Shown here in pieces: positions 15,589 to 25,658 of a DNA stretch of 64,000 nt. The position numbers and the translations under genes were made by a program. This DNA comes from G963663365 sp963663365 (GTDB lineage: Bacteria; Hinthialibacterota; Hinthialibacteria; Hinthialibacterales; G963663365), in contig CAXXIH010000001.1 of assembly GCA_963663365.2 (NCBI GenBank), positions 1,364,001 to 1,428,000 on the forward strand, in the 5' to 3' direction. How positions within the stretch are numbered: the stretch's first letter is position 1; each line of letters opens with the position of its first letter. Under the pieces are notes generated by a model that was not told the origin of the DNA, made no database searches, and saw only the letters and a program-made list of their open reading frames with translations.

Positions 15589-18174
15589 TCACTCAGGCAA
15601 GGCGGCCCAGTAGTTGGAATTGGATGTCGGCTTGGCGGTTAAGTCGAGCCGTTCTTTGCCGCTTTGGGGATAAAAAGCGTCTTTGGGTTCACCGCCTGAA
15701 CCTCCCGAACTCATAAAACTCTTAACATTTCCCGTTGATGGTTGTTCAACCAAAATCTGTGTTAAGTATTCTTCTGAAAGATAAAGGTAAACTTCTCCAT
15801 GGTAGTTGGTTTTTGTTTGATATTCGGCAACAGGCATAAGCATTGAAGGGCTACGGCGATTCAGCAGATTGAGATAATTGTGCCTCTGCTCATAGCCGGT
15901 TACATGCACTTCCGCATTGCGAAGACGGTTGCCGTTGGCATCTTGAAATCGAACTTTACGTACCAGATCTTCGGGGATTTTGATCCGGACATTTTTTTCA
16001 CCTGGTTTAGGGGAGATTACGATTCCCGGAAGAAGATGCCTGGATATGTCGTTAGGATTCATTAGGCTTAAGTAGGAATAATCGGTAAGTTTGGGGTGGG
16101 CGATCAAAAAACTATTTCCTGCAAATGAAATCATGCCTCCATTGTATACAGTGTTCTTTAGGCTTAGGAGACGACCTTTATAACCCCAGCCTTGCTCGAC
16201 GTTAAAAAGATATTTTTGTCCGCGATCTTCATAGGTTATTTTGAGAGTGGCTTCTTGAGCCGGTGCGAGTTGAATGTCTTCGAGTTGATAATTATATCCT
16301 TGCTCTAGGCCTTCAATCACAAAACATGCATCGGCATAAGAATCGTGTTTTGTGGTCACAATTGTCGAGAATGGTTTCGCGCTGTTATAGTTTAAATCTG
16401 GCGCATTCAACATATATCGTCCGTCACGGTCTGTTACGGTTTCTATTTCTTTGTTAAGTATCTTGATGGATACTCTTTCCATCGGAACCCCCGTGGCGGA
16501 TACGATTCGTCCGTGCAGCACCGCTGTTGGACATAACCGAATCGGGACTTTTTCTTCTATGGTTTCGTTTTCTTGTATTTCTAAGGAATTTTCCGAGATG
16601 CTTCTTCCATTCCGCCCGAAAGATGAACGCCGGTTCTGGCTGCGCCACTCCTGGTCGACAATATATCCCGGTGTAAAAACATCGGTATCATAGGGGCTAA
16701 AGGTCCGATTCTTATCATAAACGCCAAACCGATAGTTGCCATCGGCGTCCACCTCGCCCCGGCCATTGTAATGGAATAGAATGGCGTGTTTGGGCGGCGG
16801 TGAACCATCGGCCGTTTTGAATCTTCCTTTTACTGTTAGTTGCGGTTTTGCGGGCGGCCTTGTGTATTCGATGTCCCTTCTTGGGCGTTCATCCTCGTTT
16901 TCAACATTTACGGTAATCGTGCTTGCCTTGTCTTTCTCAATTATGACCTTGTAATAGTCAGCTGTTTTGAAACCATTATATCCGAGCTCATATGTACCGG
17001 GTTGCAGAGTTGGAAAAAGCGCTGTGTCTGCTGAGGTGTGAACTGCGCCAAGGCGTTTATCTGGTTCCTCTATATTGATGAGAAATAGTGAACTCCACCA
17101 ATACTCCCGTGGCGTTCCGCTTGTGACTTTGGGAATGACGCGGAGGGAGCCTAAAGGTGTCTGCAATTGAACATCAATCGGCTCTGAACCGGCCTCAAGA
17201 CCTTCAAGCGTAACGATAGGGTAATGTTCACCAAAGAAAGCCAAGATTGCTCTTTGATGAGGTGGGAGTGTGAAACGGAATTGGCCTTGGTCATCTGTGC
17301 TTGTGCTTAGTCGTGATCCGTAGAGTTCTCTGGTTTCAGAGTGATCCCCTTGTTGGAGTGGACGCGGGTATTCTTCATTACTGATATCCCAAAGTGCGAC
17401 AGAGGCTCCGAGAATTGCAGCACCCGCCGTATTGGTGACACATCCGGTAATTTCGGGCCAGGATTCCACTTGAAGCTCCGTGCGGAATGGCGTGGAAGCA
17501 TCTTGGGGCACCGTGATGCTTTTTTTGAAAACACCACCGCTCTGTGTTGTGATTGCCGTAACTTGAAATGTTTGCCCCGCTCGGACTTCTACGCTGGCCT
17601 CACCATCTGTATTCAAATGAATAAGTTTCTTTGTTTTGTCATGGCCACGCCCATCAGGGACGATTTCGATTTCCAGATAAACGTCTTGTGGTGGAAGCGG
17701 CTCATTTTCTTTTGTGCGGAATGCCATGGTGAGCAAGACTCTGGAGCCTGTTTCAAATTCGTAATTTTCTCCCGGCATTAAATAAATAGATTTGTGCGCC
17801 TTATTATAGTGTTCGTCGACGATTTCTATGGCGTATTGCTGCGCAGGAAGATCGGTGAAACGGAAGTGGTTACCGGAAATTTCAGGCTGTGCATAGATAT
17901 AGATTCCTCCATTGAGTGGGGAAATACTGACCGATTCCAGTGGTTCTTGCTCGGGGATGCATCCGGAGATTGTGCCGTTGGCGGGATCAAAGAGGTCGAT
18001 ATCCAATTCTGAATTGGGGTGTTGATCGATGATTTTTGCCCACTCGATTTCAGGAAGTTGGACAATATCGCTTGTTGCACTTCTCTTTATCGCGATCGCA
18101 AAGATCAACCAGATTGCAATTACAAATAATCCGGAACTGAGAAAGAAAGTCTGTTTTGAGATTTTACCCAACAT
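15589..18174 (-). CDS. Large exported protein with carboxypeptidase-regulatory-like repeats (paralogue 1)
   Basis: The protein has 861 residues. An N-terminal hydrophobic segment (FLSSGLFVIAIWLIFAIAI) acts as a signal anchor and the rest is predicted outside the cytoplasm. Several CarboxypepD_reg-like beta-sandwich units are visible. One begins EITGCVTNTAGAAILGASVALW near residue 240, another VKGRFKTADGSPPPKHAI near 440 and a third LHGRIVSATGVPMERVSIKI near 550, each with a DDQGQFRF or DRDGRYML strand. Such folds bind or scaffold other proteins or glycans; no catalytic site is visible. It lies downstream of a paralogue of almost equal length on the same strand, 53 bases apart, and the two are probably co-transcribed. 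Confidence 0.85.
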   Translation of the reverse strand: MLGKISKQTFFLSSGLFVIAIWLIFAIAIKRSATSDIVQLPEIEWAKIIDQHPNSELDIDLFDPANGTISGCIPEQEPLESVSISPLNGGIYIYAQPEISGNHFRFTDLPAQQYAIEIVDEHYNKAHKSIYLMPGENYEFETGSRVLLTMAFRTKENEPLPPQDVYLEIEIVPDGRGHDKTKKLIHLNTDGEASVEVRAGQTFQVTAITTQSGGVFKKSITVPQDASTPFRTELQVESWPEITGCVTNTAGAAILGASVALWDISNEEYPRPLQQGDHSETRELYGSRLSTSTDDQGQFRFTLPPHQRAILAFFGEHYPIVTLEGLEAGSEPIDVQLQTPLGSLRVIPKVTSGTPREYWWSSLFLINIEEPDKRLGAVHTSADTALFPTLQPGTYELGYNGFKTADYYKVIIEKDKASTITVNVENEDERPRRDIEYTRPPAKPQLTVKGRFKTADGSPPPKHAILFHYNGRGEVDADGNYRFGVYDKNRTFSPYDTDVFTPGYIVDQEWRSQNRRSSFGRNGRSISENSLEIQENETIEEKVPIRLCPTAVLHGRIVSATGVPMERVSIKILNKEIETVTDRDGRYMLNAPDLNYNSAKPFSTIVTTKHDSYADACFVIEGLEQGYNYQLEDIQLAPAQEATLKITYEDRGQKYLFNVEQGWGYKGRLLSLKNTVYNGGMISFAGNSFLIAHPKLTDYSYLSLMNPNDISRHLLPGIVISPKPGEKNVRIKIPEDLVRKVRFQDANGNRLRNAEVHVTGYEQRHNYLNLLNRRSPSMLMPVAEYQTKTNYHGEVYLYLSEEYLTQILVEQPSTGNVKSFMSSGGSGGEPKDAFYPQSGKERLDLTAKPTSNSNYWAALPE

Positions 18175-18226
18175 GATTTACCCAATCCTCCATCAACTAC
18201 AACCTTACTATATTAATATAACATAA

Positions 18227-20821
18227 TCATTCCGGCGTGGCGATGCGGAGGCCACGGCTCGATGTCGCCGATAGAACAAGGTCGCCGATATCCGGTCCTG
18301 ACTTGGGGCGAAACAACCCCGTAGGCAAAGTGGTTCCGGTAATTGTGGATGAACCCATGGGAGGAGGCTGCATATCCTTTTGTGTTTGCGCCTCAACGAT
18401 AATATCCGTTCCGGATGGGTGCACGAAATCAAAGTAGCCGTGTTGGTTGGTGATAGCATTCATATCTGCTGTGTTGTACATGGTTGGATTGATTTTTCCG
18501 GAGAACAGGCCTGAAATCCATGATGTTCGCCGCTCCTGCAAAACCGTTACAACAACATTCGTCTCTTTTAGTGGATTCCCCTCTTCATCAATGAGACGCG
18601 CCCGCTTTAACGGAAGGTCTTCGGCGATTAATGTTACGGACTCAGGAATCTCCTGCCCCACTCGGTAAAAAGCCGGAGATTCATCCCAACTTCTGTATAC
18701 AAACCGCTGAAGAATAGAACGGATGTGGAAATCTTGCGGTGATAGTTCAAGATAGGTGTAAGGACTCACCGCAACCGGTGTGAATGTATTAAACGTATCT
18801 CCTGACTGTGAATGAGATATTGTGCTGTTTGTTTCAGGAACCAGCACTGCATACCATAACCAGCGGCGGGATGTCCATAAATCTTTTTGATTGGGATTTT
18901 CGTATTTAATTTCAACACGAACTTCATGTTTGGGCTGCATGACAAAGTCTTTAAATTCATAGGTTTGTCCCGCCTTTGTTTCGAATGGGGCAAAGAAGGT
19001 TGTTGAAAAATCTTCGTGCTCAACACGTATTGCGGGCGGAATTTGGCCAAATGTATTAGTTTTCGAAAGATGAAAGATAGGCAAAGTCATTATGAAGCGT
19101 CCATCGTGTCTGCTTACACCTACAAACTCGGATTTTGCGCTATTTTGAGGATCATAGGAATTGCCGTAGAGCACCGCCCCGGCAATCGGCGCACCGGTTG
19201 AAGATACGATCCTGCCTGTTCCGAGCGCCGCCTGACATATTCCGAGCACAGGCATGTTTTGTTCGCTGATTTCTGTGCCTTCTTGCCAGTCGTCCGGCTG
19301 ATTGGCTGTTTTTTGCCAGCCATAGTCGAGTGCATAACCGGGCGCCCCTAAATTGATCGAATAGCCTTGAAAATTATTGATCATTAATTCTCTTTGGCTT
19401 TTTAGAATAAAATGGCCATCTACGGCTGAGTCTTTAGGATTTGCCGATACATTCCACAATGTCACAAATGCCTTTGATGGAAGTGGAGAACCATCGACCA
19501 TCTCAAACCGGCCGGTGTAGGTAAGCTCATTTTTTGATGAACCGGTATCGACGTCTTCTGTTTTTGCTGTTTCATTTATCTTTGCAGTTATAGAGATTTT
19601 AATCAGTTCCTTGGGCGGTATCTTTATGCTTTTAGGGGTAATTGAGTCCAACTCATCAGACTCAACTGCATAATAAAGAGGCTCGATTGCATGAAATTCA
19701 ACCAGGCCCTGCTCGTTAAGTTTCTTGTGATGTTCTACAAGCGAACCCGTATTCCAACTGCGCAACCATATCTCGATGTCTTGAATCGGTTTGCCTTCCG
19801 GTGTCTTTGCTGTGAGTGTTAAGCCTCCCTTGGCTGTTCCCAATTGGATGTCGAATGGTTCATATCCGGCTTCAATATGGTCTGCCCTGACTGTGTCGTG
19901 AATTGGACTCTTAATGCGCAGATTTGCATGCCAATAACGGGGTAAAGACAAACGGAAAGACCCGTCGGGGCCGCTTTGTGTTTCAAGTTTTCTATGAAAC
20001 GCGCTCCATAACGGGTGATATTGCAGCCATTCTTGGCCTTCATCGCCGAATCCTTCAATTCGTACCGATGCATCTTGAACGGGAGACTGGTTCTTATCGA
20101 GCACACGGCCTGTGACTTCCGGCCATGGCTCAAGTTCTAAAGCGGTGGTGAAAGTATCATTTTCGCCGGTATGGATTGGAAGTGTCTTTTCTAAAACGCC
20201 TCCCATCTCAGCGCTCATGATATGCACAGTCAGGAACCGGCCTTTCGGCATTTGAACATCGATGATTCCATCGTCGGGTAAATCGGTGAATAAATGCTTT
20301 GTGCATACTTTCCCGTCATTCATACTGACGGTGAGAATCATACCCAAGCACCGTGAACGATAGGGCGGCGCTGTTCCCGGCACGATCTCCAGTTTTAAAT
20401 TTGTGAAATGCTTCCAATCTTCAAGCCGCAAATTGTCGCGTACTTCACCCGGGGCCAGATTGACGATGAAATCAGGACGCATGTCCCGTATATTGATTCG
20501 ATATTGTCCCGCTGGAACATTTCCCGCGCGGAAACGGTTGCCTTCGTATTGCACGGGAATCGAAAAATCAAGTATTTTCTCATAGATCCCCATCGCTTCA
20601 ATCTTCTCGCCGCCCAACCATTCTCCGGCGATGACTCCTGTCATCGGATCGGCCTCTAGCCGCTCTTCGGGCGTTGTCGTATGGGAATCTACAACCTCAA
20701 TCGGGACAGCGAGGCTGTCTTTGGCATCATAATCGCTTTTTGTCGGTCGATTTTGACTCTCAAGAAACAACAACACAGCCAGTATTGAAATGGCGATGAG
20801 AGTGAGAAAAATTTTACGCAT
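18227..20821 (-). CDS. Large exported protein with carboxypeptidase-regulatory-like repeats (paralogue 2)
   Basis: The protein has 864 residues from the ATG at 20821, which has GGGGAG upstream; the frame could extend to 20839. It has an N-terminal membrane segment (IFLTLIAISILAVLLFL) followed by the same architecture as the downstream paralogue. Shared landmarks are WPEVTGRVLDKNQSPVQDASV near residue 240, YTGRFEMVDGSPLPSKAFV near 450, GTGRIVSSTGAPIAGAVL near 550, and the phrase EPFDIQLGTAKGGLTL matching EPIDVQLQTPLGSLRV in the neighbour. The pair arose by tandem duplication and has diverged widely. Role unknown; a cell-surface or periplasmic scaffold is plausible. Confidence 0.85.
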   Translation of the reverse strand: MRKIFLTLIAISILAVLLFLESQNRPTKSDYDAKDSLAVPIEVVDSHTTTPEERLEADPMTGVIAGEWLGGEKIEAMGIYEKILDFSIPVQYEGNRFRAGNVPAGQYRINIRDMRPDFIVNLAPGEVRDNLRLEDWKHFTNLKLEIVPGTAPPYRSRCLGMILTVSMNDGKVCTKHLFTDLPDDGIIDVQMPKGRFLTVHIMSAEMGGVLEKTLPIHTGENDTFTTALELEPWPEVTGRVLDKNQSPVQDASVRIEGFGDEGQEWLQYHPLWSAFHRKLETQSGPDGSFRLSLPRYWHANLRIKSPIHDTVRADHIEAGYEPFDIQLGTAKGGLTLTAKTPEGKPIQDIEIWLRSWNTGSLVEHHKKLNEQGLVEFHAIEPLYYAVESDELDSITPKSIKIPPKELIKISITAKINETAKTEDVDTGSSKNELTYTGRFEMVDGSPLPSKAFVTLWNVSANPKDSAVDGHFILKSQRELMINNFQGYSINLGAPGYALDYGWQKTANQPDDWQEGTEISEQNMPVLGICQAALGTGRIVSSTGAPIAGAVLYGNSYDPQNSAKSEFVGVSRHDGRFIMTLPIFHLSKTNTFGQIPPAIRVEHEDFSTTFFAPFETKAGQTYEFKDFVMQPKHEVRVEIKYENPNQKDLWTSRRWLWYAVLVPETNSTISHSQSGDTFNTFTPVAVSPYTYLELSPQDFHIRSILQRFVYRSWDESPAFYRVGQEIPESVTLIAEDLPLKRARLIDEEGNPLKETNVVVTVLQERRTSWISGLFSGKINPTMYNTADMNAITNQHGYFDFVHPSGTDIIVEAQTQKDMQPPPMGSSTITGTTLPTGLFRPKSGPDIGDLVLSATSSRGLRIATPE

Positions 20822-20990
20822 CAATACGTACTCCCCCATGGATTTGACTTTGAGCGGCTCTCTCCTGTACTACAGTCTATCGGAAGCGAATCAAACTGGA
20901 AACCTCTGTGATCAGCAACGGCGACAATCACCCGGTTTCCGGCTAAAATATGAATCTGTTAACTCCGCTTTTTTTGAGAGAGGTTAGGTC

Positions 20991-21674
20991 ATGGCATCTG
21001 AAGCAATATCGACACCGTGGGGAATTTACTCGATCCAGGGCGAATTAAGCCAAGCCGTGCATTTGGAAATGCCATATGGGGGAACCTGTTGGGCTTCAAA
21101 TGGCAGCCTGTTGTGTTATGACACAGATGTAGATTGGCGGCTTCGTGTTCCGGGCGGCGGCAGCGGAATCGCCAAACGCGTCGTTTCCGGTGAAGGTGTT
21201 TCACTAACCTATATCAGCGCTCGGCGGGATGGGGCATGCGCGGTTTTGGCCTCGAATGAGCCGGGGCATATCGCCGCTTGGGATCTTGCCAGTGGCCCGG
21301 TTACGACGACGCGTGGATCTTTCCTCGGAGCGATTGGCGATGTCGAAATCTCCGTGACTGTGGCCCGCCGCGCCGGAGCCGCTTTTTTCGGCGGTGCGGG
21401 ATTGTTTTTACAGACAGTGCGTGGTTCGGGCATTGTCTTTGTTCACGGTGCGGGAGATTTTATCGACCGCGTGCTTCAGCAAGGCGAAACTGTGCTTGTT
21501 TCGACGGGGAACCTGGCGGCTTTTTCGGACTCAATCGACTATAACATCCGGGGCGTGGGTGGCTGCGCGAAGATGCTCTTTTCCAAGGAAGGGATATTTG
21601 TGACGGAATTGAGCGGCAGAGGCCGTGTTCTTCTACAAACCTTAAAGCGCCGCTATGGGCAGAACACCGGTTAA
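20991..21674 (+). CDS. AIM24-family protein
   Basis: The protein has 227 residues spanning one AIM24 (DUF124/TIGR00266) beta-prism domain. Typical features are the GGAGLFLQTVRGSGIVFVHG segment near the middle, the DFIDRVLQQGETVLVSTGNLAAF segment and the C-terminal GKEGIFVTELSGRGRVLLQT-type strand (here SKEGIFVTELSGRGRVLLQT). Bacterial members are cytoplasmic proteins of unknown biochemical role; the yeast namesake affects mitochondrial inner-membrane organisation. It diverges from the large paralogous exported proteins and converges on a phosphoesterase. Confidence 0.88.
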   Translation: MASEAISTPWGIYSIQGELSQAVHLEMPYGGTCWASNGSLLCYDTDVDWRLRVPGGGSGIAKRVVSGEGVSLTYISARRDGACAVLASNEPGHIAAWDLASGPVTTTRGSFLGAIGDVEISVTVARRAGAAFFGGAGLFLQTVRGSGIVFVHGAGDFIDRVLQQGETVLVSTGNLAAFSDSIDYNIRGVGGCAKMLFSKEGIFVTELSGRGRVLLQTLKRRYGQNTG

Positions 21675-21695
21675 ATGACCGGCATTCATTTTATT

Positions 21696-22589
21696 TTATG
21701 ATTGCTGATGACCTTCCGGGCCGATCTCGAAGAGAATCACTTCCGGACGGCAAAAGAGACGGATGTGCGTCATTCGTGTAGCCCCTACCCCTGTGCTGAT
21801 ATTCAGCCAAGCGTTCTTCCAACGAGAAAGGCCACGGCATTGGTTCCGGGGAATTTTGCACCGGCGAACCAGAGCCGGTATGTACGGAAAGCGAATCTGA
21901 CCGCCATGCGTATGCCCGGACAATATCAAATGCGCCCCGTGATCAACAATTTGATCCAGCGTTTTCGGGTCAGGCGTATGGCATAACGTAATTGTGGGCA
22001 ACGCTTGGGGTGCATCCTTAAATGTTTTTTCTACATCTCCGTATCCCATAAACGGATCGTCAATCCCCGTAATAAGGACTTCTTTGCCGTTTATCTCAAC
22101 CAACCTGGATTCATTACGTAGCGGCTCAATGCCCCGTTCACGGAATCCCGCGGTCAGAGTTGCGATGTCGGCCTCTTGCAAGTCCCGGTGGTTTGTTTTG
22201 GATGGATCGTAAAAAAGTTCACGCGGCGTGTAGCGGATGTAATCATGATTGCCGTACACGAGAAACGCGCCGTGCTTGCCGACAAGTCCATCCACCGCTT
22301 CCCATAAAGTCTCCCTGCGGCCATGGGGTTCGATCATATCCCCCGTATAGAGCACCAGATCCGCTTGGAGTGTTTTTAGCGACTGAAGAAACTGGATCCG
22401 CCTTCGTTCATTGTGGCAGAAATGGATGTCGGAGATGTGCAATACCTTCATCTTTGGCGTATCGGGGTGGGGAAAATCCAAGGATATCTTGCGTACACGG
22501 AACCAAAATGGCTCTACGAAAGCCGTGTAAAGAAAGATAAGCACACATCCGGCTATCAGCAAAATCTCAATTTCGTTGAGGAGACTCAT
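21696..22589 (-). CDS. Membrane-anchored metallophosphoesterase (YkuE-like)
   Basis: The protein has about 297 residues from the ATG at 22589; the frame runs open to 22640, but MSLLNEIEIL immediately precedes the membrane segment LLIAGCVLIFLYTAFV and is the natural N-terminus. The calcineurin-like metal-binding motifs follow in order: SDIHFCHN, GDMI, GNHDY, CHTPD and GHTHGGQ. YkuE-like enzymes act on phospho-substrates at the envelope, possibly lipid-A-type or wall precursors. A second YkuE-like enzyme without an anchor is encoded 1.6 kb away at 24225. Confidence 0.9.
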   Translation of the reverse strand: MSLLNEIEILLIAGCVLIFLYTAFVEPFWFRVRKISLDFPHPDTPKMKVLHISDIHFCHNERRRIQFLQSLKTLQADLVLYTGDMIEPHGRRETLWEAVDGLVGKHGAFLVYGNHDYIRYTPRELFYDPSKTNHRDLQEADIATLTAGFRERGIEPLRNESRLVEINGKEVLITGIDDPFMGYGDVEKTFKDAPQALPTITLCHTPDPKTLDQIVDHGAHLILSGHTHGGQIRFPYIPALVRRCKIPRNQCRGLSRWKNAWLNISTGVGATRMTHIRLFCRPEVILFEIGPEGHQQS

Positions 22590-22761
22590 CCCACAATCCC
22601 ATACGGCAACACAGAACCCTTTCTGCGATAGTTGGTACAAGGGGGCTGCGATACAGTTCTTTTTGTCTGGAAACGTGGTTTAGACTGGCAGTCGGCAGGG
22701 ACCAGGCAAGGGAAATCATGGTGTCTGTCCAATCCAGGTGGCGGGTGGAGCCATAGGACGA

Positions 22762-24075
22762 ATGGCGTTAGTCTCTCAAAACTTTTTGGCCATGAGTGGA
22801 TCACCTAACAGACGTATCAAACTATCGTTGCACGGTTGCCCGCCGGAATTACCCGGTGATTTGCAGCGGCTCTATCCCGAAGTCTGGAAGCGGCTTTGTG
22901 CCCTTGCTGCCAAGACCCAGGTTCGTTTCGATTTGGCGGCTGGGACTGTGCGTCACCGTGGCCGCACCGGGCGCTGGAAGCCATTGCCCTCACCGGCCGA
23001 AGGGGAGTCCTTGCTTAGCATATTGAAGACGATTGCGGCTCTCCCCAGACGCAGCATGAATCCCAAATCGGAGACGGCGGCCATCATCATGGGAGGTGGT
23101 ACCGGGTCTCGATTCGGCGATTCCGACAGTCAAAAAGTCCTCTATCCCGTAAAGGGTATTCCGGCCATCGACCGGCTGATGGAACGCTGCCATGAGGCCG
23201 ACTGTTCTGAAATTGTTGTGGTTGTCGGGTGGTTCTGGCATGAAGTCGTCGAGCATATAGAGGCGCGCTATAACAATGTCCATTACATGTTCCAGCCGGA
23301 GCAACTGGGGACCGGTGATGCCGCCCGCTGTGGAGCCCGGTACCTGGCCGCGAATGGATTTGAGGGTGATGTATTAATCCTGGCCGGTGACAAAGTCCTT
23401 GCGCCGGGAGCAATCAAGGCCATTCTCTCCACGCATCGTGAGCAACAGGCGGATATGACACTTGCCAGCGCTTCCAAAGCCGCTTGGCCCGGCTCGGGAC
23501 GCGTTGTCTTGGAGGATGATATTCGGGTTTTAGCGATTTTCGAGCAGCCTGATGTCGCCCGTGACCGCATTCTGGAAATGATTGAGAACTGGCCGGATGA
23601 CCATTTTGAACCGGAAGTCTTTTTGAAGAAGGCGCGCGAATTACAGCCCAATGCCAAAAAACTGAAGAAGAGTTTCAAAACTCCGCTTTGGGAATTGTTG
23701 GAGAAAAATGAGCCGATTACCAAGAGTGTTTTCCAAATGGCCGTTGATGGAATCGAACGTGGATTCAAAGTGATGTCTTCGAACCGTCAAGAGAAGATCT
23801 TGCGCGGCTCGGAAATTGAAAAGACCTGCGATCTTGTGAATGTTTCTCTTTACGCCTTTCGGGCCAAACCGCTCTACGAAATTTTAGAGCGATTACAGTC
23901 GGGCAATGCCCAAGGCGAGCTTTATCTTACCGATGCGGCGCAACTGCTTGCCAACGGCCAAGGTTCGAATCCAAATGCAATAGTCGCCTCACACCGTCTC
24001 GATGACGATTATGATGCGGCAGGTTTTAATACGCTTGAGGAACTCTCCGCAATCGAAGAACGTATGAAAGAGTAA
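22762..24075 (+). CDS. NTP-transferase (GlmU N-domain-like sugar-1-phosphate nucleotidylyltransferase)
   Basis: The protein has about 437 residues; the start is uncertain (GTG 22738, ATG 22762 or ATG 22792). After an unassigned N-terminal region of about 105 residues comes a nucleotidyltransferase fold. It opens AAIIMGGGTGSRFG (about residue 106 on), has the Lys in SQKVLYPVKG, the QLGTGDA uracil-ring motif resembling GlmU QLGTGHA, and VLILAGDKVL in place of the usual GD metal motif. The C-terminus has FNTLEELSAIEER, as in GlmU before its acyltransferase domain, but the left-handed helix is absent. It probably makes a UDP-sugar. The long insertion about residues 230-310 is unusual. Confidence 0.82.
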   Translation: MALVSQNFLAMSGSPNRRIKLSLHGCPPELPGDLQRLYPEVWKRLCALAAKTQVRFDLAAGTVRHRGRTGRWKPLPSPAEGESLLSILKTIAALPRRSMNPKSETAAIIMGGGTGSRFGDSDSQKVLYPVKGIPAIDRLMERCHEADCSEIVVVVGWFWHEVVEHIEARYNNVHYMFQPEQLGTGDAARCGARYLAANGFEGDVLILAGDKVLAPGAIKAILSTHREQQADMTLASASKAAWPGSGRVVLEDDIRVLAIFEQPDVARDRILEMIENWPDDHFEPEVFLKKARELQPNAKKLKKSFKTPLWELLEKNEPITKSVFQMAVDGIERGFKVMSSNRQEKILRGSEIEKTCDLVNVSLYAFRAKPLYEILERLQSGNAQGELYLTDAAQLLANGQGSNPNAIVASHRLDDDYDAAGFNTLEELSAIEERMKE

Positions 24076-24224
24076 ACGGCATATCACGTTTTTTGCTATG
24101 TTCTCTTGGAACTACAGCCTTCCCGCAACTGCTTTCCGATGAATTGATCCTCTTGTATGGTTCCATCCGCCGCTTGGCGATAGCCTCTCCACGTATTGTT
24201 ACTTGAATTGGAGCCATTGGCACC

Positions 24225-25097
24225 ATGCTTAGACGCCGCCGCAGACGGTCGCCCCGGCGCGCCAAGCGTTGGGCGCGGCACCTCGTCCGCATCTCAAACA
24301 GTAATACCGTTGCGCGTGCGCTTGAAGCCGTCGGGCGTCAGAACAAGCGTCTGGAGGTCATTTGGCGTCAAATCCCCATTCGCGGTTTGCCCCTCGTTTT
24401 TGATGGTTTTCGTATTTGTCAGATTACTGATGTTCATCATGGCCCCTTTGTTGATCTCGATTATGTAGGCGCAGTTGTTGACCGGGCAAATCAATTGGAG
24501 CCGGATATCAGTGTTCTCACCGGAGATTATGTTAGTCACAATCCCGTGTTTATTGCACCCTGTATCGAAGCCTTATCCCGTCTCAATGCCCCGATGGGTG
24601 TTTATGGTGTATTAGGCAATCACGATCACTGGGAAGGTGCGGAAATCGTCCACGAAGAGTTTGAGCGCTTTGGAATTGTGGAACTTACCAATACGGGTGT
24701 TACGCTGAAACGCAGTAAGAACCATATCTATGTGGCCGGCGTGGATGATCTTTGGGCGGGGCGTCCTGATTTAAATGCGGCTTTGGCGAAACGTAAACAG
24801 AGTCCGGTTACTATTCTCCTGTCACACAATCCCGATTTTGCGGAACGGATCCCCGCCGAAGCCGATGTTGACTTGGTTCTTTCCGGTCATACCCATGGCG
24901 GACAGATTCAGTTTGCACGGGGCCGCCCTGCGCCTTATCCCTCAAGATTCGGACGCAAATATCTCTCGGGTTTGGTACATGCACCTAATACGACTGTCTA
25001 TGTCAGTAGGGGAATCGGTGTTTCGGCATTCCCGGTCCGGGTTTTTTGTCCGCCCGAACTCACTGTGATTGAATTGATCGCGGCGGATGAATCGTAA
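24225..25097 (+). CDS. Metallophosphoesterase (YkuE-like), soluble or peripheral
   Basis: The protein has 290 residues. A strongly basic N-terminus (MLRRRRRRSPRRAKR) replaces the membrane anchor seen in the paralogue at 21696. Metal motifs appear in order: TDVHHG, GDYV, GNHDH, SHNPD and GHTHGGQ. The basic tail could bind membranes or nucleic acid, or be part of an atypical twin-arginine-like signal; I cannot decide. It lies 150 bases after the nucleotidyltransferase on the same strand and may share its transcript, which suggests a phospho-sugar or lipid substrate. Confidence 0.9.
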   Translation: MLRRRRRRSPRRAKRWARHLVRISNSNTVARALEAVGRQNKRLEVIWRQIPIRGLPLVFDGFRICQITDVHHGPFVDLDYVGAVVDRANQLEPDISVLTGDYVSHNPVFIAPCIEALSRLNAPMGVYGVLGNHDHWEGAEIVHEEFERFGIVELTNTGVTLKRSKNHIYVAGVDDLWAGRPDLNAALAKRKQSPVTILLSHNPDFAERIPAEADVDLVLSGHTHGGQIQFARGRPAPYPSRFGRKYLSGLVHAPNTTVYVSRGIGVSAFPVRVFCPPELTVIELIAADES

Positions 25098-25131
25098 CCG
25101 GCGAAGCCGCGTGAATGCGTTTATAAAATCC

Positions 25132-25542
25132 TTAGAACTCGAAATCGAACGCGAAAATATCTTTGCCGCTTAATAGAAGCGGGATTTTTTCAATTCCGCC
25201 CAGGATCAACACACCAAAAACCATGACGATGGCAAAGAGAACTCCAAAATGCGCACAACTTGCCAACAGGCAACGCTGAAAGCGCGCATGCTTAAACAGG
25301 CTGAGAAACAAAAGCGGGCCGAACAGGCAAATCGCGACAATAATGGCAAGTGTCAGGATGACATTCATTTTTGTTGAAAATATAAAAGCCGGAGCTAAAA
25401 AAATCTCCAAGCCCACAGCAAGCAGAAGACACAGACGGGGACGCAATTCTTCGAGATCGGTGAGTAACGACCCGAGATAAAGAGATAGGCTTAATACGAT
25501 CCAGCCCCCCGAAATTCCCGCAATGCTCCATACATACACCAT
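25132..25542 (-). CDS. Small polytopic membrane protein of unknown function
   Basis: The protein has 136 residues from the ATG at 25542, with AGGA ten bases upstream; the frame extends to 25611. Four hydrophobic segments are visible: WSIAGISGGWIVLSLSLYLG, the RLCLLLAVGLEIFLAPAFIF stretch, a VILTLAIIVAICLFGPLLFL stretch and a final FGVLFAIVMVFGVLILGG stretch. No family is recognised. It lies downstream of the pseudopilin gene on the same strand. Confidence 0.65.
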   Translation of the reverse strand: MVYVWSIAGISGGWIVLSLSLYLGSLLTDLEELRPRLCLLLAVGLEIFLAPAFIFSTKMNVILTLAIIVAICLFGPLLFLSLFKHARFQRCLLASCAHFGVLFAIVMVFGVLILGGIEKIPLLLSGKDIFAFDFEF

Positions 25543-25658
25543 AAGCCGTTTTCCTTGTCGATAGATTCGCCAACTTTGCCTGGAAGGAATGTAGCACGGA
25601 ACCGTTAACAAGTTCAGCGGAATGTTGAGTGTGAATACGGAGCGAACAGAGAAGGGGA

